64,000 nucleotides of DNA from Paraburkholderia sp. (GCA_004322045.1 SCRN01000011.1:62001-126000); one strand, 5' to 3'. Shown: positions 27,399-39,792, numbered from the stretch's first letter. Notes: generated from the letters alone by a model not told the origin. Translations and numbers: made by a program.

Positions 27399-28694
27399 GT
27401 GGAACAAATTCCCTTGTGGGCGCAAATCGGCGCCGTCTTCGTTTTACTGCTCTGCTCCGGCTTCTTCTCGATTTCGGAAACGGCGATGATGGCGCTCAAT
27501 CGCCATCGGCTGAAGTATCTCGCCGGCAAAGGCGCATTCGGCGCGCGTACCACGCAGGGTCTGCTGGCGCGTCCCGACCAACTGCTCGGCGTCGTGCTCA
27601 TCGGCAACAATCTGCTCAACACGATCATTCCGGTGCTGACGACATCGATCGCGTTGCGCACCTTTGGCCGCGACAATCTCGTGCTGTCGATTGCGACCGG
27701 CATCGTCGCCTTCCTCATCATCGTCTTCGCGGAAATCACGCCGAAGATCGTCGGCGCAACCTACCCCGAAAAGATCGCGCTGCCCGCCAGTGTCGTCATC
27801 GCGCCGCTGATGCGCATTCTGAAGCCCGTCGTCTGGTTCGTGAACCTGTTCTCGAACACGATCCTGCTCGCATTGCACATCAACACCAAGGGCGGCCGGG
27901 ATCAGCGCCTGAGCACGGAGGAGCTGCGCGCCATCGTGCTCGAATCAGGCAGCTTCATGCCGACCAAGCACCGCAGCATCTTGCTGAACCTGTTCGATCT
28001 CGAAAACATTTCCGTCGATGACGTCATGATTCCTCGTCGCCGGATCGAGTCGCTCGATTTCGACGCGCCGTTCGAAGACATCTTGCGCCAGCTCGAAACC
28101 TGCTACCACAACAAGCTGATCGTCTATCAAGGCGACATCGACCGCGTACTTGGCGTCCTGCACGTGCGCAAGACGCTAGCCGCGCTTCACAACCAAGAAC
28201 TCACGCGCGAGACGCTGCGCGAGCTATTGACCGATCCCTACTTCGTGCCCTCAGGCACGCCCGTGTTTCAGCAGTTGCAGTATTTCCAGGAAACGCGGCA
28301 ACGCACGGCCCTAGTCGTCAACGAATACGGGGAGCTGGAAGGGCTCGTCACTCCGGAGGACATCCTCGAAGAGCTGATCGGAGAATTCACGACCTCGATT
28401 CCTCGCAGTGCCGGCACCCGCACCGGCTGGACCGAGAGCGGCGAATGCATTGTCGCCGGCAGCATGCCGTTGCGCGAATTGAATCGCTGGCTCCACATCA
28501 CGCTACCCACCAATGGGCCGAAAACGCTCAACGGCCTGATTCTCGAAACGCTCGAGGAAATCCCCGAGGGCGACGTTTGCCTGCAAATCGGCGATGTCCA
28601 ACTCGAGGTGCTGCAAAGCGACGATCAAGCCGTACGAACCGTGAAGCTGTTCAAACCGCACGCGCGCGCAACGGCAAAGCCGTCGAACGCATAG
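27399..28694 (+). CDS. HlyC/CorC-family transporter with CBS domains
   Basis: A 431-residue membrane protein. The N-terminal DUF21/CNNM domain (about residues 1-190) has several transmembrane segments and the SISETAMMALNRHRL motif, followed by a CBS pair (VDDVMIPRRRIESLD, VVNEYGELEGLVTPEDILEELIGE) and a C-terminal CorC_HlyC domain. Such proteins are linked to magnesium or cobalt efflux. I chose the GTG at 27399 (VEQIPLWAQIG), because upstream codons overlap a -10-like TATATT at 27356-27361; ATG 27330 is the alternative. It begins about 230 bases after hipA. Confidence 0.85.
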   Translation: MEQIPLWAQIGAVFVLLLCSGFFSISETAMMALNRHRLKYLAGKGAFGARTTQGLLARPDQLLGVVLIGNNLLNTIIPVLTTSIALRTFGRDNLVLSIATGIVAFLIIVFAEITPKIVGATYPEKIALPASVVIAPLMRILKPVVWFVNLFSNTILLALHINTKGGRDQRLSTEELRAIVLESGSFMPTKHRSILLNLFDLENISVDDVMIPRRRIESLDFDAPFEDILRQLETCYHNKLIVYQGDIDRVLGVLHVRKTLAALHNQELTRETLRELLTDPYFVPSGTPVFQQLQYFQETRQRTALVVNEYGELEGLVTPEDILEELIGEFTTSIPRSAGTRTGWTESGECIVAGSMPLRELNRWLHITLPTNGPKTLNGLILETLEEIPEGDVCLQIGDVQLEVLQSDDQAVRTVKLFKPHARATAKPSNA

Positions 28695-28800
28695 CGCCGG
28701 ATCCGCTCAGCGGCGGGTTGGCCGACAGGCTAAATGGCGCGCGACCGCCGTGCGGGCGATGATTGCCGTATCGCGTTCCACGGCGTCATGCCGGTCTCCG

Positions 28801-30018
28801 ATGTCTATCACTTCGTCGTTTTCCTCCCCGGCGACGGCTCGCGCCCCTGACGACGGCCCGGCCGCCAAGCTTTTCACGCAGGTAATCGAGCAAGCGGCCC
28901 ATCGCTCGGCGTCGGACATTCATGTCGAGCCGACCGAGCACGGCTGGCGCATTCGGCTGCGCGTCGACGGAGTGCTGCACGAGTTGCCCAGTCCACCCGC
29001 GCATTTGCGCGATGCGCTCGTTACACGCGTGAAGGTCCTTGCACGCCTGGACATCGCCGAGCGGCGCGTGCCGCAAGACGGCCGCCTGCGACTCACACTC
29101 GCAGGGGACGAAATCGAGAACTACCGCGTCAGCACGCTACCGACACTGCACGGGGAAAAGCTCGCGCTGCGGCGTCTCGAAACGCTGCCGTCCGATTTGT
29201 CGCTCGAAGCACTGGGCTTCGATGCGCAACAACGCCCTCCCATCGAGGCAGCCATTCGCGCACCGCACGGGCTCATCCTCGTCACGGGGCCGACCGGTAG
29301 CGGCAAGACACGTTCGCTTTACGCGTTTCTGCAGATGCTCAACGTGCCCTCGCGCAATATCTGCACTGTGGAAGACCCGGCCGAGATCCAAGTAGAAGGC
29401 GTCAACCAGGTCAGCGTGCGAGAAAAAGCGGGCCTTACGTTCCCCTCTGCGTTGCGGGCGCTGCTGCGGCAGGATCCCGACGTCATCATGATCGGTGAGA
29501 TTCGCGACGCCGAAACCGCCGATGTCGCCCTCAAAGCCGCGCAAACAGGGCACCTCGTGCTCTCGACGCTGCATACCAACGATGCGCCGAGCGCGATCGC
29601 CCGATTGCTCGACATCGGTGTCGCCCCCCATAACCTGGCCGCCGCACTTCGGCTCGTCACCGCGCAAAGACTAGTTCGCCGCTTGTGTCCACATTGCCGA
29701 ACCCGGGCCGAAGCGCCGCCCGCCGCACTCGTTGCGGCGCAGTTGTGGCGCGATGCGCCCGCGCTACGCACTTCGTATGCCGCGCGAGGGTGCGTGGCCT
29801 GCGACGGCTCCGGTTATCGCGGTCGCATCGGCATCCATCAGGTCATGCCGGTGTCGCGAGCCGTTTGCGAATTGATCAACGCGGGCGCCAGCATGCATGC
29901 GATTACGCGCCAAGCGCGAGTCGATGGCGCGGCGTCCCTGCGCGAAGCCGCGCTCGCGCGCGTGCGCGAAGGCGTAACGAGCATCGACGAAGCGCTCGCC
30001 GCGACGGAGGGCATATGA
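28801..30018 (+). CDS. pilB: Type IV pilus assembly ATPase PilB (GspE/PulE family, short form)
   Basis: About 405 residues, lacking the long N-terminal domain of classical PilB. The Walker A motif is GPTGSGKT, Walker B is MIGEIRD, the His box is LSTLHTND, and a zinc-binding tetracysteine is split between CPHC and CVAC. It powers assembly of type IV pili or pseudopili. The start is uncertain: ATG 28801 gives MSITSSFSS, and another in-frame start lies at 28750. It is first in a pilB-pilC-pilD run, with an ATGA overlap into pilC. Confidence 0.9.
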   Translation: MSITSSFSSPATARAPDDGPAAKLFTQVIEQAAHRSASDIHVEPTEHGWRIRLRVDGVLHELPSPPAHLRDALVTRVKVLARLDIAERRVPQDGRLRLTLAGDEIENYRVSTLPTLHGEKLALRRLETLPSDLSLEALGFDAQQRPPIEAAIRAPHGLILVTGPTGSGKTRSLYAFLQMLNVPSRNICTVEDPAEIQVEGVNQVSVREKAGLTFPSALRALLRQDPDVIMIGEIRDAETADVALKAAQTGHLVLSTLHTNDAPSAIARLLDIGVAPHNLAAALRLVTAQRLVRRLCPHCRTRAEAPPAALVAAQLWRDAPALRTSYAARGCVACDGSGYRGRIGIHQVMPVSRAVCELINAGASMHAITRQARVDGAASLREAALARVREGVTSIDEALAATEGI

Positions 30019-31289
30019 ATCCAACTCGCTCAACAGCCCTCGCTCGGGCCGCGCTAGGCGCGCGGCGCGACGACCAGTCATTGACCGAGCCGCACATCCT
30101 GGAAACGCGTTTTCGCTGGAAGGGCGTGCTGCTCGACGGCGCGCGGCGCGGCGGCTTACTCATTGCACCCGATCGAGCGACCGCTCACGCACTGCTCCAG
30201 GCAGAAGGCATCATTGCTGCCAGGCTCGATGCACTCGGCCCGGCCGCTCCGGCCCGTACCTCCACGCGAGAGGTCACGGCGTTCACGCGGCAACTCGCCA
30301 ATCTCTTGTGCGCGGGGCTCGCGCTCGTGCAAGCGCTCGAGTTGCTTGCTCGCACGTCGCCGCGCAGCGGCCTGCCGCGCGTGGCGAGCGGCCTAGCGCG
30401 CCGCATCACGGCCGGTCAACGGTTCGCGGCGGCACTCGCCGCCTATCCCGCACAATTCGATCGGCTTTACTGCGAACTGGCGGGCATCGGCGAAGCCACG
30501 GGCTCGCTGGGCAGCGCGCTTGCCCGCCTGGCCGAACAGCGCGAACGCGCCGCCGCTCAGCGCGCGAAACTGCGCGCCGCACTCGCTTATCCGTGCGGCG
30601 TCATGGCGCTGGCGGTCATCGTTACAGCCGCCCTCCTCGCATTCGTCGTACCGACGTTCGAGCAGGTGTTCGACAATTTCGGCGCGGCGCTACCGGGTCC
30701 GACGCGCGCCGTGATGGCGCTTTCCGCCTTCCTGACCGATTGGGGACCCCTGTCGCTCGCTGCCTTGGCCGCGATCGCCCTGGTAGCCGCGCGCCTCATG
30801 CGCGGCCGAGCGAGCGCCCGCATGGCCTTCGATCGGTTCCTACTCGCTGCGCCCGCAGTCGCCCCGCTCGCCCGGGCGATCGCCGCCGCGCGCTGGTCGC
30901 GTGCGCTCGGCACGCTGCTTACAGCCGGCATCCCGCTAGCGGACGCGCTCGGCGTCCTTGCCAACGTCACGGGCAACGCCGTCTTCACCGCTGCAAACGC
31001 CGAGATCGAAGCGCGGCTGCGGCGCGGTGAACGACTCGCGCACGCGATGCGCGCCGTCGGCTGCTTCCCAGCAGCGCTCGTCGAACCACTGGCGGTCGCC
31101 GAAGAATCGAGCGCGCTCGATGCCGTGCTGCTCGATTGGTCCACACTGGCGGAACGCGAGGTCGATGAGCGCTTGGCGTTCGCCTCGGCGTGCGCGGAAC
31201 CGCTCCTCGTCATGGTGCTCGGCCTCGTCATCGGTTCATTAATCGTGGCGCTCTATTTGCCGGTCATCGAACTTGGCAACGTGGTGTAG
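30015..31289 (+). CDS. pilC: Type IV pilus inner-membrane platform protein PilC (GspF family)
   Basis: A 424-residue protein with two GspF/T2SSF domains. Both contain hydrophobic pairs (CGVMALAVIVTAALLAFVVPTF and LLVMVLGLVIGSLIVALYLP). It anchors the PilB motor to the pilus base. The ATG at 30015 overlaps the pilB stop as ATGA and has a GGAGG site. The reading frame extends far upstream within pilB, but those starts have no ribosome site. Confidence 0.92.
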   Translation: MNPTRSTALARAALGARRDDQSLTEPHILETRFRWKGVLLDGARRGGLLIAPDRATAHALLQAEGIIAARLDALGPAAPARTSTREVTAFTRQLANLLCAGLALVQALELLARTSPRSGLPRVASGLARRITAGQRFAAALAAYPAQFDRLYCELAGIGEATGSLGSALARLAEQRERAAAQRAKLRAALAYPCGVMALAVIVTAALLAFVVPTFEQVFDNFGAALPGPTRAVMALSAFLTDWGPLSLAALAAIALVAARLMRGRASARMAFDRFLLAAPAVAPLARAIAAARWSRALGTLLTAGIPLADALGVLANVTGNAVFTAANAEIEARLRRGERLAHAMRAVGCFPAALVEPLAVAEESSALDAVLLDWSTLAEREVDERLAFASACAEPLLVMVLGLVIGSLIVALYLPVIELGNVV

Positions 31290-31290
31290 C

Positions 31291-32241
31291 ATGCCCCCCA
31301 TTCACCAACCGGCCCCGATCGCGACTCCATCCGTGTACGCTTCGCTCATCGACGCTCCCCTCTCGCGCCTGTCGCTCGGCATCGGCGCCACCTTCGGCGC
31401 GCTGCCGCCGCCCTGGCAGTTCGCTTTCGCGATCGTCTTCGGCCTCGTCATCGGCAGCTTCGTGAACGTCGTGGTCTACCGGTTGCCGATCATGCTCGAG
31501 CGCGCCTGGCGTCTCGAGATCAGCGAAGCGACGGGCGAACTGGCGCGAGCCGACAGCCTACCGGCGCGTTTCAACCTTTGCTTGCCACGAAGCGCCTGCC
31601 CGCATTGCGGCCACGTGCTGCGCGCCTACGAAAATATCCCCGTGCTCAGCTACGTCTTGCTGCGCGGCCGGTGCGCTGCCTGCCGCACCGCCATCGGCAT
31701 GCGTTATCCGCTCATCGAGCTTGCCAGCGCGGCATTGGCCGCAGGCGCGCTAGCCGCTTTTGGGCCGACCGGCGCGGGGCTCGCGGCATTCTGTCTCACC
31801 GCCGCGCTGCTCGCCATGAGCGCGATCGACGCCGAGACGCGTCTGCTGCCCGATACGCTCACGCTGCCGCTCTTATGGGCCGGACTCATCGTCAATTTCG
31901 GCGATACGTTCGCCTCGCTGCATGCGGCCGTTGCGGGTGCGATCGCCGGCTACGTTTTCTTGTGGTGCGTCTACTGGCTATTTCGCTTCGCGCGCGGGGT
32001 GGAAGGCATGGGCTATGGCGATTTCAAGCTCCTCGCCGCGCTCGGTGCATGGCTCGGCTGGGCCGCGCTGCCCCAAGTCGTGCTCATCGCCGCCATCACG
32101 GGCGCCATTGCAGGACTCGCAGCCATGTGGTCGGGACGCCTGCGGTTCGACGAGCCACTACCGTTCGGTCCTTTCCTTGCGCTCGGCGGCATCGTGACGC
32201 TGTTCACCGGTACGTCGATCTTCCATCTGCTCGGAGGCTGA
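31291..32241 (+). CDS. pilD: Prepilin peptidase PilD
   Basis: A 316-residue bifunctional leader peptidase and N-methyltransferase (A24 family). The cytoplasmic zinc loop has two CxxC pairs (SACPHC and GRCAAC). The catalytic aspartates are in [11 protein letters not shown] and GYGDFKL, the GxGD motif. It processes type IV prepilins and type II pseudopilins. The ATG is one base after the pilC stop. No pilin gene lies in this window. Confidence 0.94.
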   Translation: MPPIHQPAPIATPSVYASLIDAPLSRLSLGIGATFGALPPPWQFAFAIVFGLVIGSFVNVVVYRLPIMLERAWRLEISEATGELARADSLPARFNLCLPRSACPHCGHVLRAYENIPVLSYVLLRGRCAACRTAIGMRYPLIELASAALAAGALAAFGPTGAGLAAFCLTAALLAMSAIDAETRLLPDTLTLPLLWAGLIVNFGDTFASLHAAVAGAIAGYVFLWCVYWLFRFARGVEGMGYGDFKLLAALGAWLGWAALPQVVLIAAITGAIAGLAAMWSGRLRFDEPLPFGPFLALGGIVTLFTGTSIFHLLGG

Positions 32242-32245
32242 GATC

Positions 32246-32857
32246 ATGTTTGCCGTGGGGCTCACAGGTGGCATAGGCAGCGGCAAGACCACTGTCGCCG
32301 ATTTGTTCGCGACGCATGGCATCGTCATCGTCGATACCGACGTCATCGCGCATCGCATCACGGCGCCTGGCGGCGCGGCCATGCCGCTCATCGAGCAAGC
32401 ATTCGGCTCACGATTCATCGCATCCGACGGCTCGCTGGATCGCGCCAAGATGCGCGCTCTCGTGTTCTCCGACGATGCGGCGAGAATTCGCCTCGAAGCC
32501 ATCACGCACCCGCTGATTCGCGCCGAGACCGAGCACCAGCGAGCAACCGCGACAGGACCGTATGTCGTGATCGTCGTGCCGCTGCTGGTCGAATCAGGTA
32601 CGTGGAAAACACGCGTCGACCGCGTGCTGGTTGTCGACTGCAGCACCGAAACGCAGATCGCACGCGTCATGCGCCGAAACGCGTTCTCGCGCGAGCAAGT
32701 GTTGGCCATCATGGCGCAGCAGGCGTCGCGCGAGGCGCGGCTCGCGGCCGCCGACGATGTCATCGTCAACGACGAGGCTCCTGTGGCACAGCTCGAGCAA
32801 GAGGTGCGGCGCTTGCATCGAAACTACCTAGCGCTTGCCGGAGGCCCCCCTGCATGA
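32246..32857 (+). CDS. coaE: Dephospho-CoA kinase
   Basis: A 203-residue P-loop kinase with [14 protein letters not shown] at the N-terminus and the typical VDTDVIAH and THPLIRAE motifs. It phosphorylates dephospho-CoA, the last step of coenzyme A synthesis. It lies five bases after pilD; the pilBCD-coaE linkage is widespread in beta- and gammaproteobacteria. Confidence 0.96.
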   Translation: MFAVGLTGGIGSGKTTVADLFATHGIVIVDTDVIAHRITAPGGAAMPLIEQAFGSRFIASDGSLDRAKMRALVFSDDAARIRLEAITHPLIRAETEHQRATATGPYVVIVVPLLVESGTWKTRVDRVLVVDCSTETQIARVMRRNAFSREQVLAIMAQQASREARLAAADDVIVNDEAPVAQLEQEVRRLHRNYLALAGGPPA

Positions 32858-32991
32858 TGGCGGCCGGGGCCGCACTCACGCGGTGCGGCATCGCGCCCTC
32901 ACGTTGGTCACGAACGCCGCCCGCCCCGCCGATAGGTTCCCCAAAATGTCCCTTTTCAGGAAAGCGCAGTAAAAAGTGCCCGATTCCGCGA

Positions 32992-33818
<827 letters not shown>

Positions 33819-33821
33819 AAG

Positions 33822-34013
33822 ATGGTGACCGTTGTCAAATGCCCGACCTGCGGCAAGGATGTTCGCTGGACGCCGGACAATCGCTTCCGCCCCTTTTGCT
33901 CCGAGCGGTGCAAGCAAATCGATTTAGGCGCTTGGGCGAATGAGAAATATCGGATCGGCGGCTCGGACGAAGAGCCGCCATCCGATGAAGACAAACACGG
34001 CGATCTGAATTGA
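33822..34013 (+). CDS. yacG: DNA gyrase inhibitor YacG
   Basis: A 63-residue zinc protein with the four-cysteine signature CPTC and [19 protein letters not shown], then an acidic tail. YacG binds the GyrB C-terminal region and inhibits gyrase in E. coli. It starts three bases after zapD, so translation is probably coupled. Confidence 0.94.
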   Translation: MVTVVKCPTCGKDVRWTPDNRFRPFCSERCKQIDLGAWANEKYRIGGSDEEPPSDEDKHGDLN

Positions 34014-34133
34014 TTCGCGCCGACGCGAATCGCTCGCTCAGGACGATCGGCAAGCGGTGGCGGGCAATGCCTTTGGATGTACCGTGCGCGCGATAGCGGA
34101 GACAGGAAAGGCGCCATCGCCCCTCGCTGCCCC

Positions 34134-34571
34134 CTAATCGGCGGCGAGAAGCGCCAGCACCGGAATGGCTGCCGGCAACAGCGGTGCGACTTCGACCGGC
34201 AGGCGCTGCCAACTGAAGGCCTGGCCTTCGCATCCGTGCGGCTCGCCCGTCCATTCCGTCACTTTGCAGAAATGAAGCCGCACATAGGCATGCGGATAGT
34301 CATGCTCGAGCGTGTGCCAGCGATGGCACTGCGTCATGACGATGCCGAGCTCTTCGTGCAATTCTCGTGCGAGCGCGGCTTCGACTGTCTCCCCGTGCTC
34401 GAGCTTACCGCCCGGAAACTCCCAATAGCCTTCGTACGGCTTGCCCGCAGGCCGCTGCGCGAGCAGGTAGCGGCCGTCAGATTGAACGAGCACGCCAACC
34501 GCGACTTCCGTCACTGGGCGGCCGGTGGGAGAGAGATCGACGGCTTCGGCGCCGCTCTGAGGCGCGGTCAT
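34134..34571 (-). CDS. mutT: MutT-like Nudix hydrolase (8-oxo-dGTP pyrophosphatase type)
   Basis: A 145-residue Nudix protein. The Nudix box is GGKLEHGETVEAALARELHEELG, preceded by YEGYWEFPGG, as in MutT. It probably hydrolyses oxidised nucleotides. The ATG at 34571 overlaps the stop of the upstream ATPase gene as ATGA; upstream in-frame codons lie inside that gene. It is the last gene of the secA-argJ-ATPase-mutT run. Confidence 0.9.
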   Translation of the reverse strand: MTAPQSGAEAVDLSPTGRPVTEVAVGVLVQSDGRYLLAQRPAGKPYEGYWEFPGGKLEHGETVEAALARELHEELGIVMTQCHRWHTLEHDYPHAYVRLHFCKVTEWTGEPHGCEGQAFSWQRLPVEVAPLLPAAIPVLALLAAD

Positions 34572-35437
34572 ATGCGCGCCCCGCGGCCCGACCAGTCTCG
34601 AGCAAACTGCCATGCCACGCGGCCCGAACGCGAACCGCGCTCGAGCGCCCAAACGAGCGCATCACCGCGAGCGTTGGCGATATCGTCGTCACTACAGCCA
34701 AAATGGCGCAGCCAATGCCCGACGATCGCGAGGTAATCGTCTTGCTTGAATGGGTAGAAGCTCACCCATAAGCCGAACCGTTCCGACAGCGAGATTTTTT
34801 CTTCGACGACCTCACCCGGATGAATCTCGCCGTCGGACGTATGTTTGTACGTCTCGTTCTCGCTCATATACTCCGGCAGCAGATGGCGCCGGTTCGATGT
34901 TGCGTAGATGAGGATATTGTCCGATTGCGCCGCGACCGAGCCGTCGAGCGCCACCTTCAACGCCTTATAGCCCGATTCGCCTTCTTCGAAAGAGAGGTCG
35001 TCGCAAAACACGATGAACCGCTCGGGCCGTGCAGCGATGAGTTCGGTGATGTCGCCCAGATCGTGCAAATCGTCCTTGTCGACCTCGATCAGGCGCAACC
35101 CGTCGTTTGCGTATGCGTTCAGACAGGCTTTGATCAGCGACGATTTGCCCGTGCCGCGCGCGCCGGTGAGCAGTACGTTGTTCGCCGGGCGCTTATTGAC
35201 GAATTGCCGCGTGTTTTGCTCGATCAACGCCTTTTGGCGTTCGATATTCTGCAAGTCCGCGAGCGTGATCGACGAAATTGCCGGCACCGGCTGCAGGTAG
35301 CCGCGCCCTTGCCGCTTGCGCCAGCGAAACGCAATGGACGCAGACCAGTCGACGCTGGGCGCCGCCGGCGGCAGCATAGCTTCCAGACGGCCGAGCAGGG
35401 CCTCGGCGCGGGTCAGAAATTGTTCGAGTTTGTCCAT
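34568..35437 (-). CDS. DUF815-family AAA+ ATPase
   Basis: A 289-residue P-loop ATPase. The Walker A motif is LLTGARGTGKSSLIKA (about residues 92-107), Walker B is RFIVFCDDLSFE, and sensor 1 is ILIYATSNRRHL. It has a coiled N-terminus (DKLEQFLTRAEALLGRLEAML). The family is widespread in proteobacteria but its role is not settled. The start is ATG 35437; upstream in-frame codons run antisense or out of frame through argJ. It overlaps mutT by four bases. Confidence 0.88.
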   Translation of the reverse strand: MDKLEQFLTRAEALLGRLEAMLPPAAPSVDWSASIAFRWRKRQGRGYLQPVPAISSITLADLQNIERQKALIEQNTRQFVNKRPANNVLLTGARGTGKSSLIKACLNAYANDGLRLIEVDKDDLHDLGDITELIAARPERFIVFCDDLSFEEGESGYKALKVALDGSVAAQSDNILIYATSNRRHLLPEYMSENETYKHTSDGEIHPGEVVEEKISLSERFGLWVSFYPFKQDDYLAIVGHWLRHFGCSDDDIANARGDALVWALERGSRSGRVAWQFARDWSGRGARI

Positions 35438-35538
35438 GAGCGGTATCGAAGCGTCATGCGCGCCGCCGCACGACACGGCGGGCGCGATCGAAAATCGGAC
35501 ACGTACGGCGGGGCGCCCGGAGTGGGCGCCGCCGGGCA

Positions 35539-36780
35539 TCAGGAGCGGTAATCGGCGTTGATGGAAACGTAGTCGTGCGATAGGTCGCAGGTCCAGATCG
35601 TCGCCTGGGCGGTGCCGCGACCGAGCATCACGCGAATCGTGATCTCGCTTTCCTTCATGACCCGCTGTCCATCCTCTTCGCGATAAGCGGGGTGGCGCCC
35701 GCCCTCGGTTGCAACGTGAACGTCGCCGAGATAGAGATCGATCTTCGCTACATCCAGGTCGGCAATGCCCGCATAGCCGATCGCGGCCAAAATACGGCCG
35801 AGGTTCGGATCCGATGCATAGAAGGCCGTCTTCACGAGCGGCGAATGGCCTATCGCGTAGGCGACTTGGCGGCACTCGCTCACGCTTGCCCCGCCCTCGA
35901 CTTGCACGGTCATGAACTTCGTCGCACCCTCGCCGTCGCGCACGATCAATTGTGCGAGGGTTTGCGCGAGCGACACAACGGCATCGCGCAACGCGGCGTA
36001 AGCAGGCGTACCCGCCGATGTCACCGCCGGCAGGCTCGACTTGCCCGTGGCAATGAGCATGAAAGAATCGTTCGTCGAGGTATCGCCATCGATCGTGATG
36101 CAGTTGAACGAGCGATCGGCGACGTCTTTGACGAGCGTGTCGAGCACATCCTGGGCAACGGCCGCGTCGCACGCGAGAAAGCCCAGCATCGTCGCCATAT
36201 TGGGCTTGATCATGCCGGCGCCCTTGCTGATGCCGGTGAGCGTGACCGTATGGCCGTCGATCGTCACTTGCTTGGACGCGGCCTTCGGCAGCGTATCGGT
36301 CGTCATGATCGATTGCGCCGCCTCGTACCACTGCGCGGGCGCGCGGCACGCCAGCGCGGCAGGCAAGCCCGCTTTGAGCCGATCGATCGGCAGCGGCTCG
36401 AGAATGACGCCCGTCGAGAACGGCAGCACTTGCTCGGGCGCGATGCCCGCCAAGCGCGCGAGCTCGACGCAGGTCTCGCGCGCGTGCGCGAGGCCCGGCT
36501 CGCCGGTGCCTGCATTTGCATTGCCCGTATTGACGACGAGCGCACGAATGCCCTTGCCGCCTTCACGCACCTTAGCCAGATGCTCACGGCACACCGTGAC
36601 GGGCGCGGCGCAAAAACGGTTGGACGTAAACACGCCCGCCACCGTAGCGCCCTCATCGAGCGAGACGACCAGCACGTCCTTGCGGTTCGGCTTGCGGATA
36701 TTCGCCTCGGCATAGCCGAGCGTCACGCCGGCGACGGGGTGAAGTTGTGCGGGATCGATCGAAGGAAAATTGACGGCCAT
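35539..36780 (-). CDS. argJ: Bifunctional glutamate N-acetyltransferase / amino-acid acetyltransferase ArgJ
   Basis: A 413-residue ArgJ. The self-cleavage site is in [15 protein letters not shown], with the nucleophilic Thr at residue 197, splitting alpha and beta chains. It recycles the acetyl group from N-acetylornithine to glutamate in arginine synthesis. The C-terminal [23 protein letters not shown] is typical. It follows secA by 14 bases, the normal Burkholderia order. Confidence 0.97.
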   Translation of the reverse strand: MAVNFPSIDPAQLHPVAGVTLGYAEANIRKPNRKDVLVVSLDEGATVAGVFTSNRFCAAPVTVCREHLAKVREGGKGIRALVVNTGNANAGTGEPGLAHARETCVELARLAGIAPEQVLPFSTGVILEPLPIDRLKAGLPAALACRAPAQWYEAAQSIMTTDTLPKAASKQVTIDGHTVTLTGISKGAGMIKPNMATMLGFLACDAAVAQDVLDTLVKDVADRSFNCITIDGDTSTNDSFMLIATGKSSLPAVTSAGTPAYAALRDAVVSLAQTLAQLIVRDGEGATKFMTVQVEGGASVSECRQVAYAIGHSPLVKTAFYASDPNLGRILAAIGYAGIADLDVAKIDLYLGDVHVATEGGRHPAYREEDGQRVMKESEITIRVMLGRGTAQATIWTCDLSHDYVSINADYRS

Positions 36781-36794
36781 GGTCGCGAATCCGG

Positions 36795-39599
36795 TTAAGC
36801 CAACTTACCGTGACACTGTTTGTATTTCTTGCCGCTACCGCAAGGGCAAGGATCGTTGCGGCCGACCTTCGGCACGCCATCGGCAGTCACCGATGCCGCC
36901 GGTGCATGCGTGCCATGGCTCATGGCCTGGCCGACCATCTCGGCGGTCGCGTCCGTCGCGGCTGCCGCAACGGCCGCTGCTTCCGCGAATTCTGCGTGAC
37001 GAAATTCGACGTTTTCGACGTGACTGACCTGCTCTTCGTACTGCTCAGCTGCCTCTTCGAGTTGCTCGGGCGACTGAATCTGAACGTTCATGACGATACG
37101 CGTCACTTCCGTCTTCACGAAGTTGAGCAACGTCTCGAACAGTTCGAACGCTTCGCGCTTGTACTCTTGCTTCGGGTTTTGCTGGGCGTAGCCCCGCAAA
37201 TGGATGCCCTGGCGCAGATGGTCCAGCGCGGCCAGATGCTCGCGCCAGCAACGATCGAGCGTTTGCAGCATGACCGACCGCTCGAACGCGCTAAACGACT
37301 CGCGGCCCACGAGCGCGACCTTGGCCTCATAGGCCTCGTCGGCCGCGCCGATCACCGCATCGAGAATATCGTCGGCGTCGAGCGATTGCGACTCGTTGAT
37401 CATCTCCTGAATGGCTAGATCGAGCTGCCAGTCCTTGCGCAGCGCCTCTTCCAATTCCGGGGCGTGCCATTGCTCTTCGATACTGCCGGCCGGAACGAAC
37501 TCGTGGACCACATCGGTGACGACGGCATGGCGCATCGCCGTGATCGTCTCGGTGATGTCGTGCGCTTCGAGCAACTCGTTGCGCTGTTGGTAGATCACCT
37601 TGCGTTGATCGTTGGCGACGTCGTCGTATTCGAGCAGTTGCTTGCGGATGTCGAAATTGCGGGCTTCGACCTTACGCTGCGCCGACTCGATCGAACGCGT
37701 GACGATGCCGGCCTCGATCGCTTCGCCCTCGGGCATACGCAGCCGGTCCATGATCGAGCGCACGCGATCGCCCGCGAAGATGCGCAGCAGCGGATCTTCG
37801 AGCGACAGAAAGAAGCGCGAGGAACCTGGATCGCCCTGACGGCCCGCGCGGCCGCGCAATTGATTGTCAATACGACGCGACTCGTGACGCTCGGTGCCGA
37901 TGATGTGCAAGCCGCCCGCTGCTTTGACCTGATCGTGCAGCGCCTGCCATTCGCCATGCAGCACACTGATGCGACTGGCCTTTTCTTCGGCGGGGACCGA
38001 TTCGTCCAGCTCGAGCAGCGACGCCTGCTTTTCGGCGTTGCCGCCGAGCACGATGTCGGTCCCGCGGCCTGCCATGTTCGTGGCGATCGTAATGCGCTTG
38101 GGCCGCCCCGCTTCCGCGACGATCGCAGCCTCGCGCGCGTGCTGCTTCGCGTTGAGCACCTCGTGCGGCAAACCGGCTTTCGTCAGCAGGTTCGCGAGCA
38201 ATTCCGAGTTTTCGATCGATGTCGTACCGACGAGCACCGGCTGGCCGCGCTCGTAGCAGTCGCGAATGTCGCGAATGACGGCGTCGTAGCGCTCTTTGGC
38301 GGTCTTGTAGATCTGATCTTGTTTATCGATCCGCTTGGGCGGGCGGTTAGTCGGAATGACGACCGTTTCGAGGCCGTAGATTTCGTTGAACTCGTACGCT
38401 TCGGTATCGGCCGTGCCGGTCATGCCCGAGAGCTTCGCGTACATGCGGAAGTAGTTCTGGAACGTGATCGAGGCGAGCGTTTGGTTCTCGCTTTGGATCT
38501 TGACGTGCTCCTTCGCTTCCACCGCCTGATGCAGCCCGTCCGACCAGCGGCGGCCCGCCATCAGCCGGCCCGTGAATTCATCGACGATGACGACTTCGCC
38601 GTTCTGCACGACGTAATGCTGATCGCGGAAGAACAGCGTATGCGCGCGCAGCGCGGCATACACGTGGTGCATCAGCGTGATGTTCTGTGCCGCGTACAGG
38701 CTTTCGCCTTCGCCGATCAAGCCCCACTCGGCCAGCAGGCGCTCGGCCTTCTCGTGCCCCGACTCGGTCAGGAACACCTGGCGCGCCTTTTCGTCGAGCG
38801 TGTAGTCGCCCGGCTTCTCGACGCCCGTGCCGTCGGCCCGCTCTTCGCCGATCTGCCGCTCGAGAAGCGGCGGCAGCGCGTTCATGCGGACATAGAGTTC
38901 CGTGTGATCTTCGGCTTGGCCCGAAATGATGAGCGGCGTGCGCGCTTCGTCGATCAGAATCGAATCCACCTCGTCGACGATCGCGAAGTTCAACGAACGC
39001 TGCACGCGTGCATGCGTCTCGTAGACCATGTTGTCGCGCAGATAGTCGAAGCCGAACTCGTTGTTCGTGCCGTAGGTGATATCGGCCGCGTACGCCTGCT
39101 GCTTCGCCTCGTGGTCCATCTGCGACAGATTGATGCCGACCGACAAGCCGAGGAAGTTATAGAGCCGCCCCATCCACTCGGCGTCGCGCTGCGCGAGGTA
39201 ATCGTTGACCGTCACGACGTGAACGCCCCGCCCCGATAGCGCGTTCAAATATGCAGCCAGCGTGGCGACGAGCGTTTTGCCCTCGCCCGTGCGCATTTCG
39301 GCGATCTTGCCGTAATGCAGCACCATGCCCCCGATCAGCTGCACGTCGAAATGGCGCATTTTGAGTACGCGGCGGCTGGCCTCGCGGCAGACCGCGAACG
39401 CCTCGGGCAGCAACTTGTCGAGCGACTCCCCGCTCGCGACGCGCTGCCGGAATTCGTCCGTCTTGGCGCGCAGTTGGTCGTCCGTCAATTGCTCGATTTG
39501 CGGCTCGAGCGCATTGATCACCGCGACGGTCTTTTGATACTGCTTGACGAGACGCTGATTGCGGCTGCCAAAGATCTTTTGGAGAAAACCGGTGGTCAT
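36795..39599 (-). CDS. secA: Preprotein translocase ATPase SecA
   Basis: A 934-residue SecA. Walker A lies in [15 protein letters not shown] (about residue 103), the DEAD-like box is [15 protein letters not shown], and motif VI is [12 protein letters not shown]. The C-terminus carries the SEC-C zinc motif [14 protein letters not shown], binding SecB. It drives protein export through SecYEG. It diverges from the dciA-like gene across about 200 bases. Confidence 0.98.
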   Translation of the reverse strand: MTTGFLQKIFGSRNQRLVKQYQKTVAVINALEPQIEQLTDDQLRAKTDEFRQRVASGESLDKLLPEAFAVCREASRRVLKMRHFDVQLIGGMVLHYGKIAEMRTGEGKTLVATLAAYLNALSGRGVHVVTVNDYLAQRDAEWMGRLYNFLGLSVGINLSQMDHEAKQQAYAADITYGTNNEFGFDYLRDNMVYETHARVQRSLNFAIVDEVDSILIDEARTPLIISGQAEDHTELYVRMNALPPLLERQIGEERADGTGVEKPGDYTLDEKARQVFLTESGHEKAERLLAEWGLIGEGESLYAAQNITLMHHVYAALRAHTLFFRDQHYVVQNGEVVIVDEFTGRLMAGRRWSDGLHQAVEAKEHVKIQSENQTLASITFQNYFRMYAKLSGMTGTADTEAYEFNEIYGLETVVIPTNRPPKRIDKQDQIYKTAKERYDAVIRDIRDCYERGQPVLVGTTSIENSELLANLLTKAGLPHEVLNAKQHAREAAIVAEAGRPKRITIATNMAGRGTDIVLGGNAEKQASLLELDESVPAEEKASRISVLHGEWQALHDQVKAAGGLHIIGTERHESRRIDNQLRGRAGRQGDPGSSRFFLSLEDPLLRIFAGDRVRSIMDRLRMPEGEAIEAGIVTRSIESAQRKVEARNFDIRKQLLEYDDVANDQRKVIYQQRNELLEAHDITETITAMRHAVVTDVVHEFVPAGSIEEQWHAPELEEALRKDWQLDLAIQEMINESQSLDADDILDAVIGAADEAYEAKVALVGRESFSAFERSVMLQTLDRCWREHLAALDHLRQGIHLRGYAQQNPKQEYKREAFELFETLLNFVKTEVTRIVMNVQIQSPEQLEEAAEQYEEQVSHVENVEFRHAEFAEAAAVAAAATDATAEMVGQAMSHGTHAPAASVTADGVPKVGRNDPCPCGSGKKYKQCHGKLA

Positions 39600-39792
39600 C
39601 GGGTCCAGTATGCGTCGCGGCTTCGGCCAAGCACCGGCGCGGCCTATGCGGTCACGGCGGATGCCCGGATTCGAAGGGCCTCGGCGGCTTATTCCATGAG
39701 TGAATTCGAATCGCGCATTTTAGCACGCGAGCCTTAACGTACCGTGTCGGTCGGCAACGGTCTCGCCGCACCGGCAATGCCCCGCGGGCGGG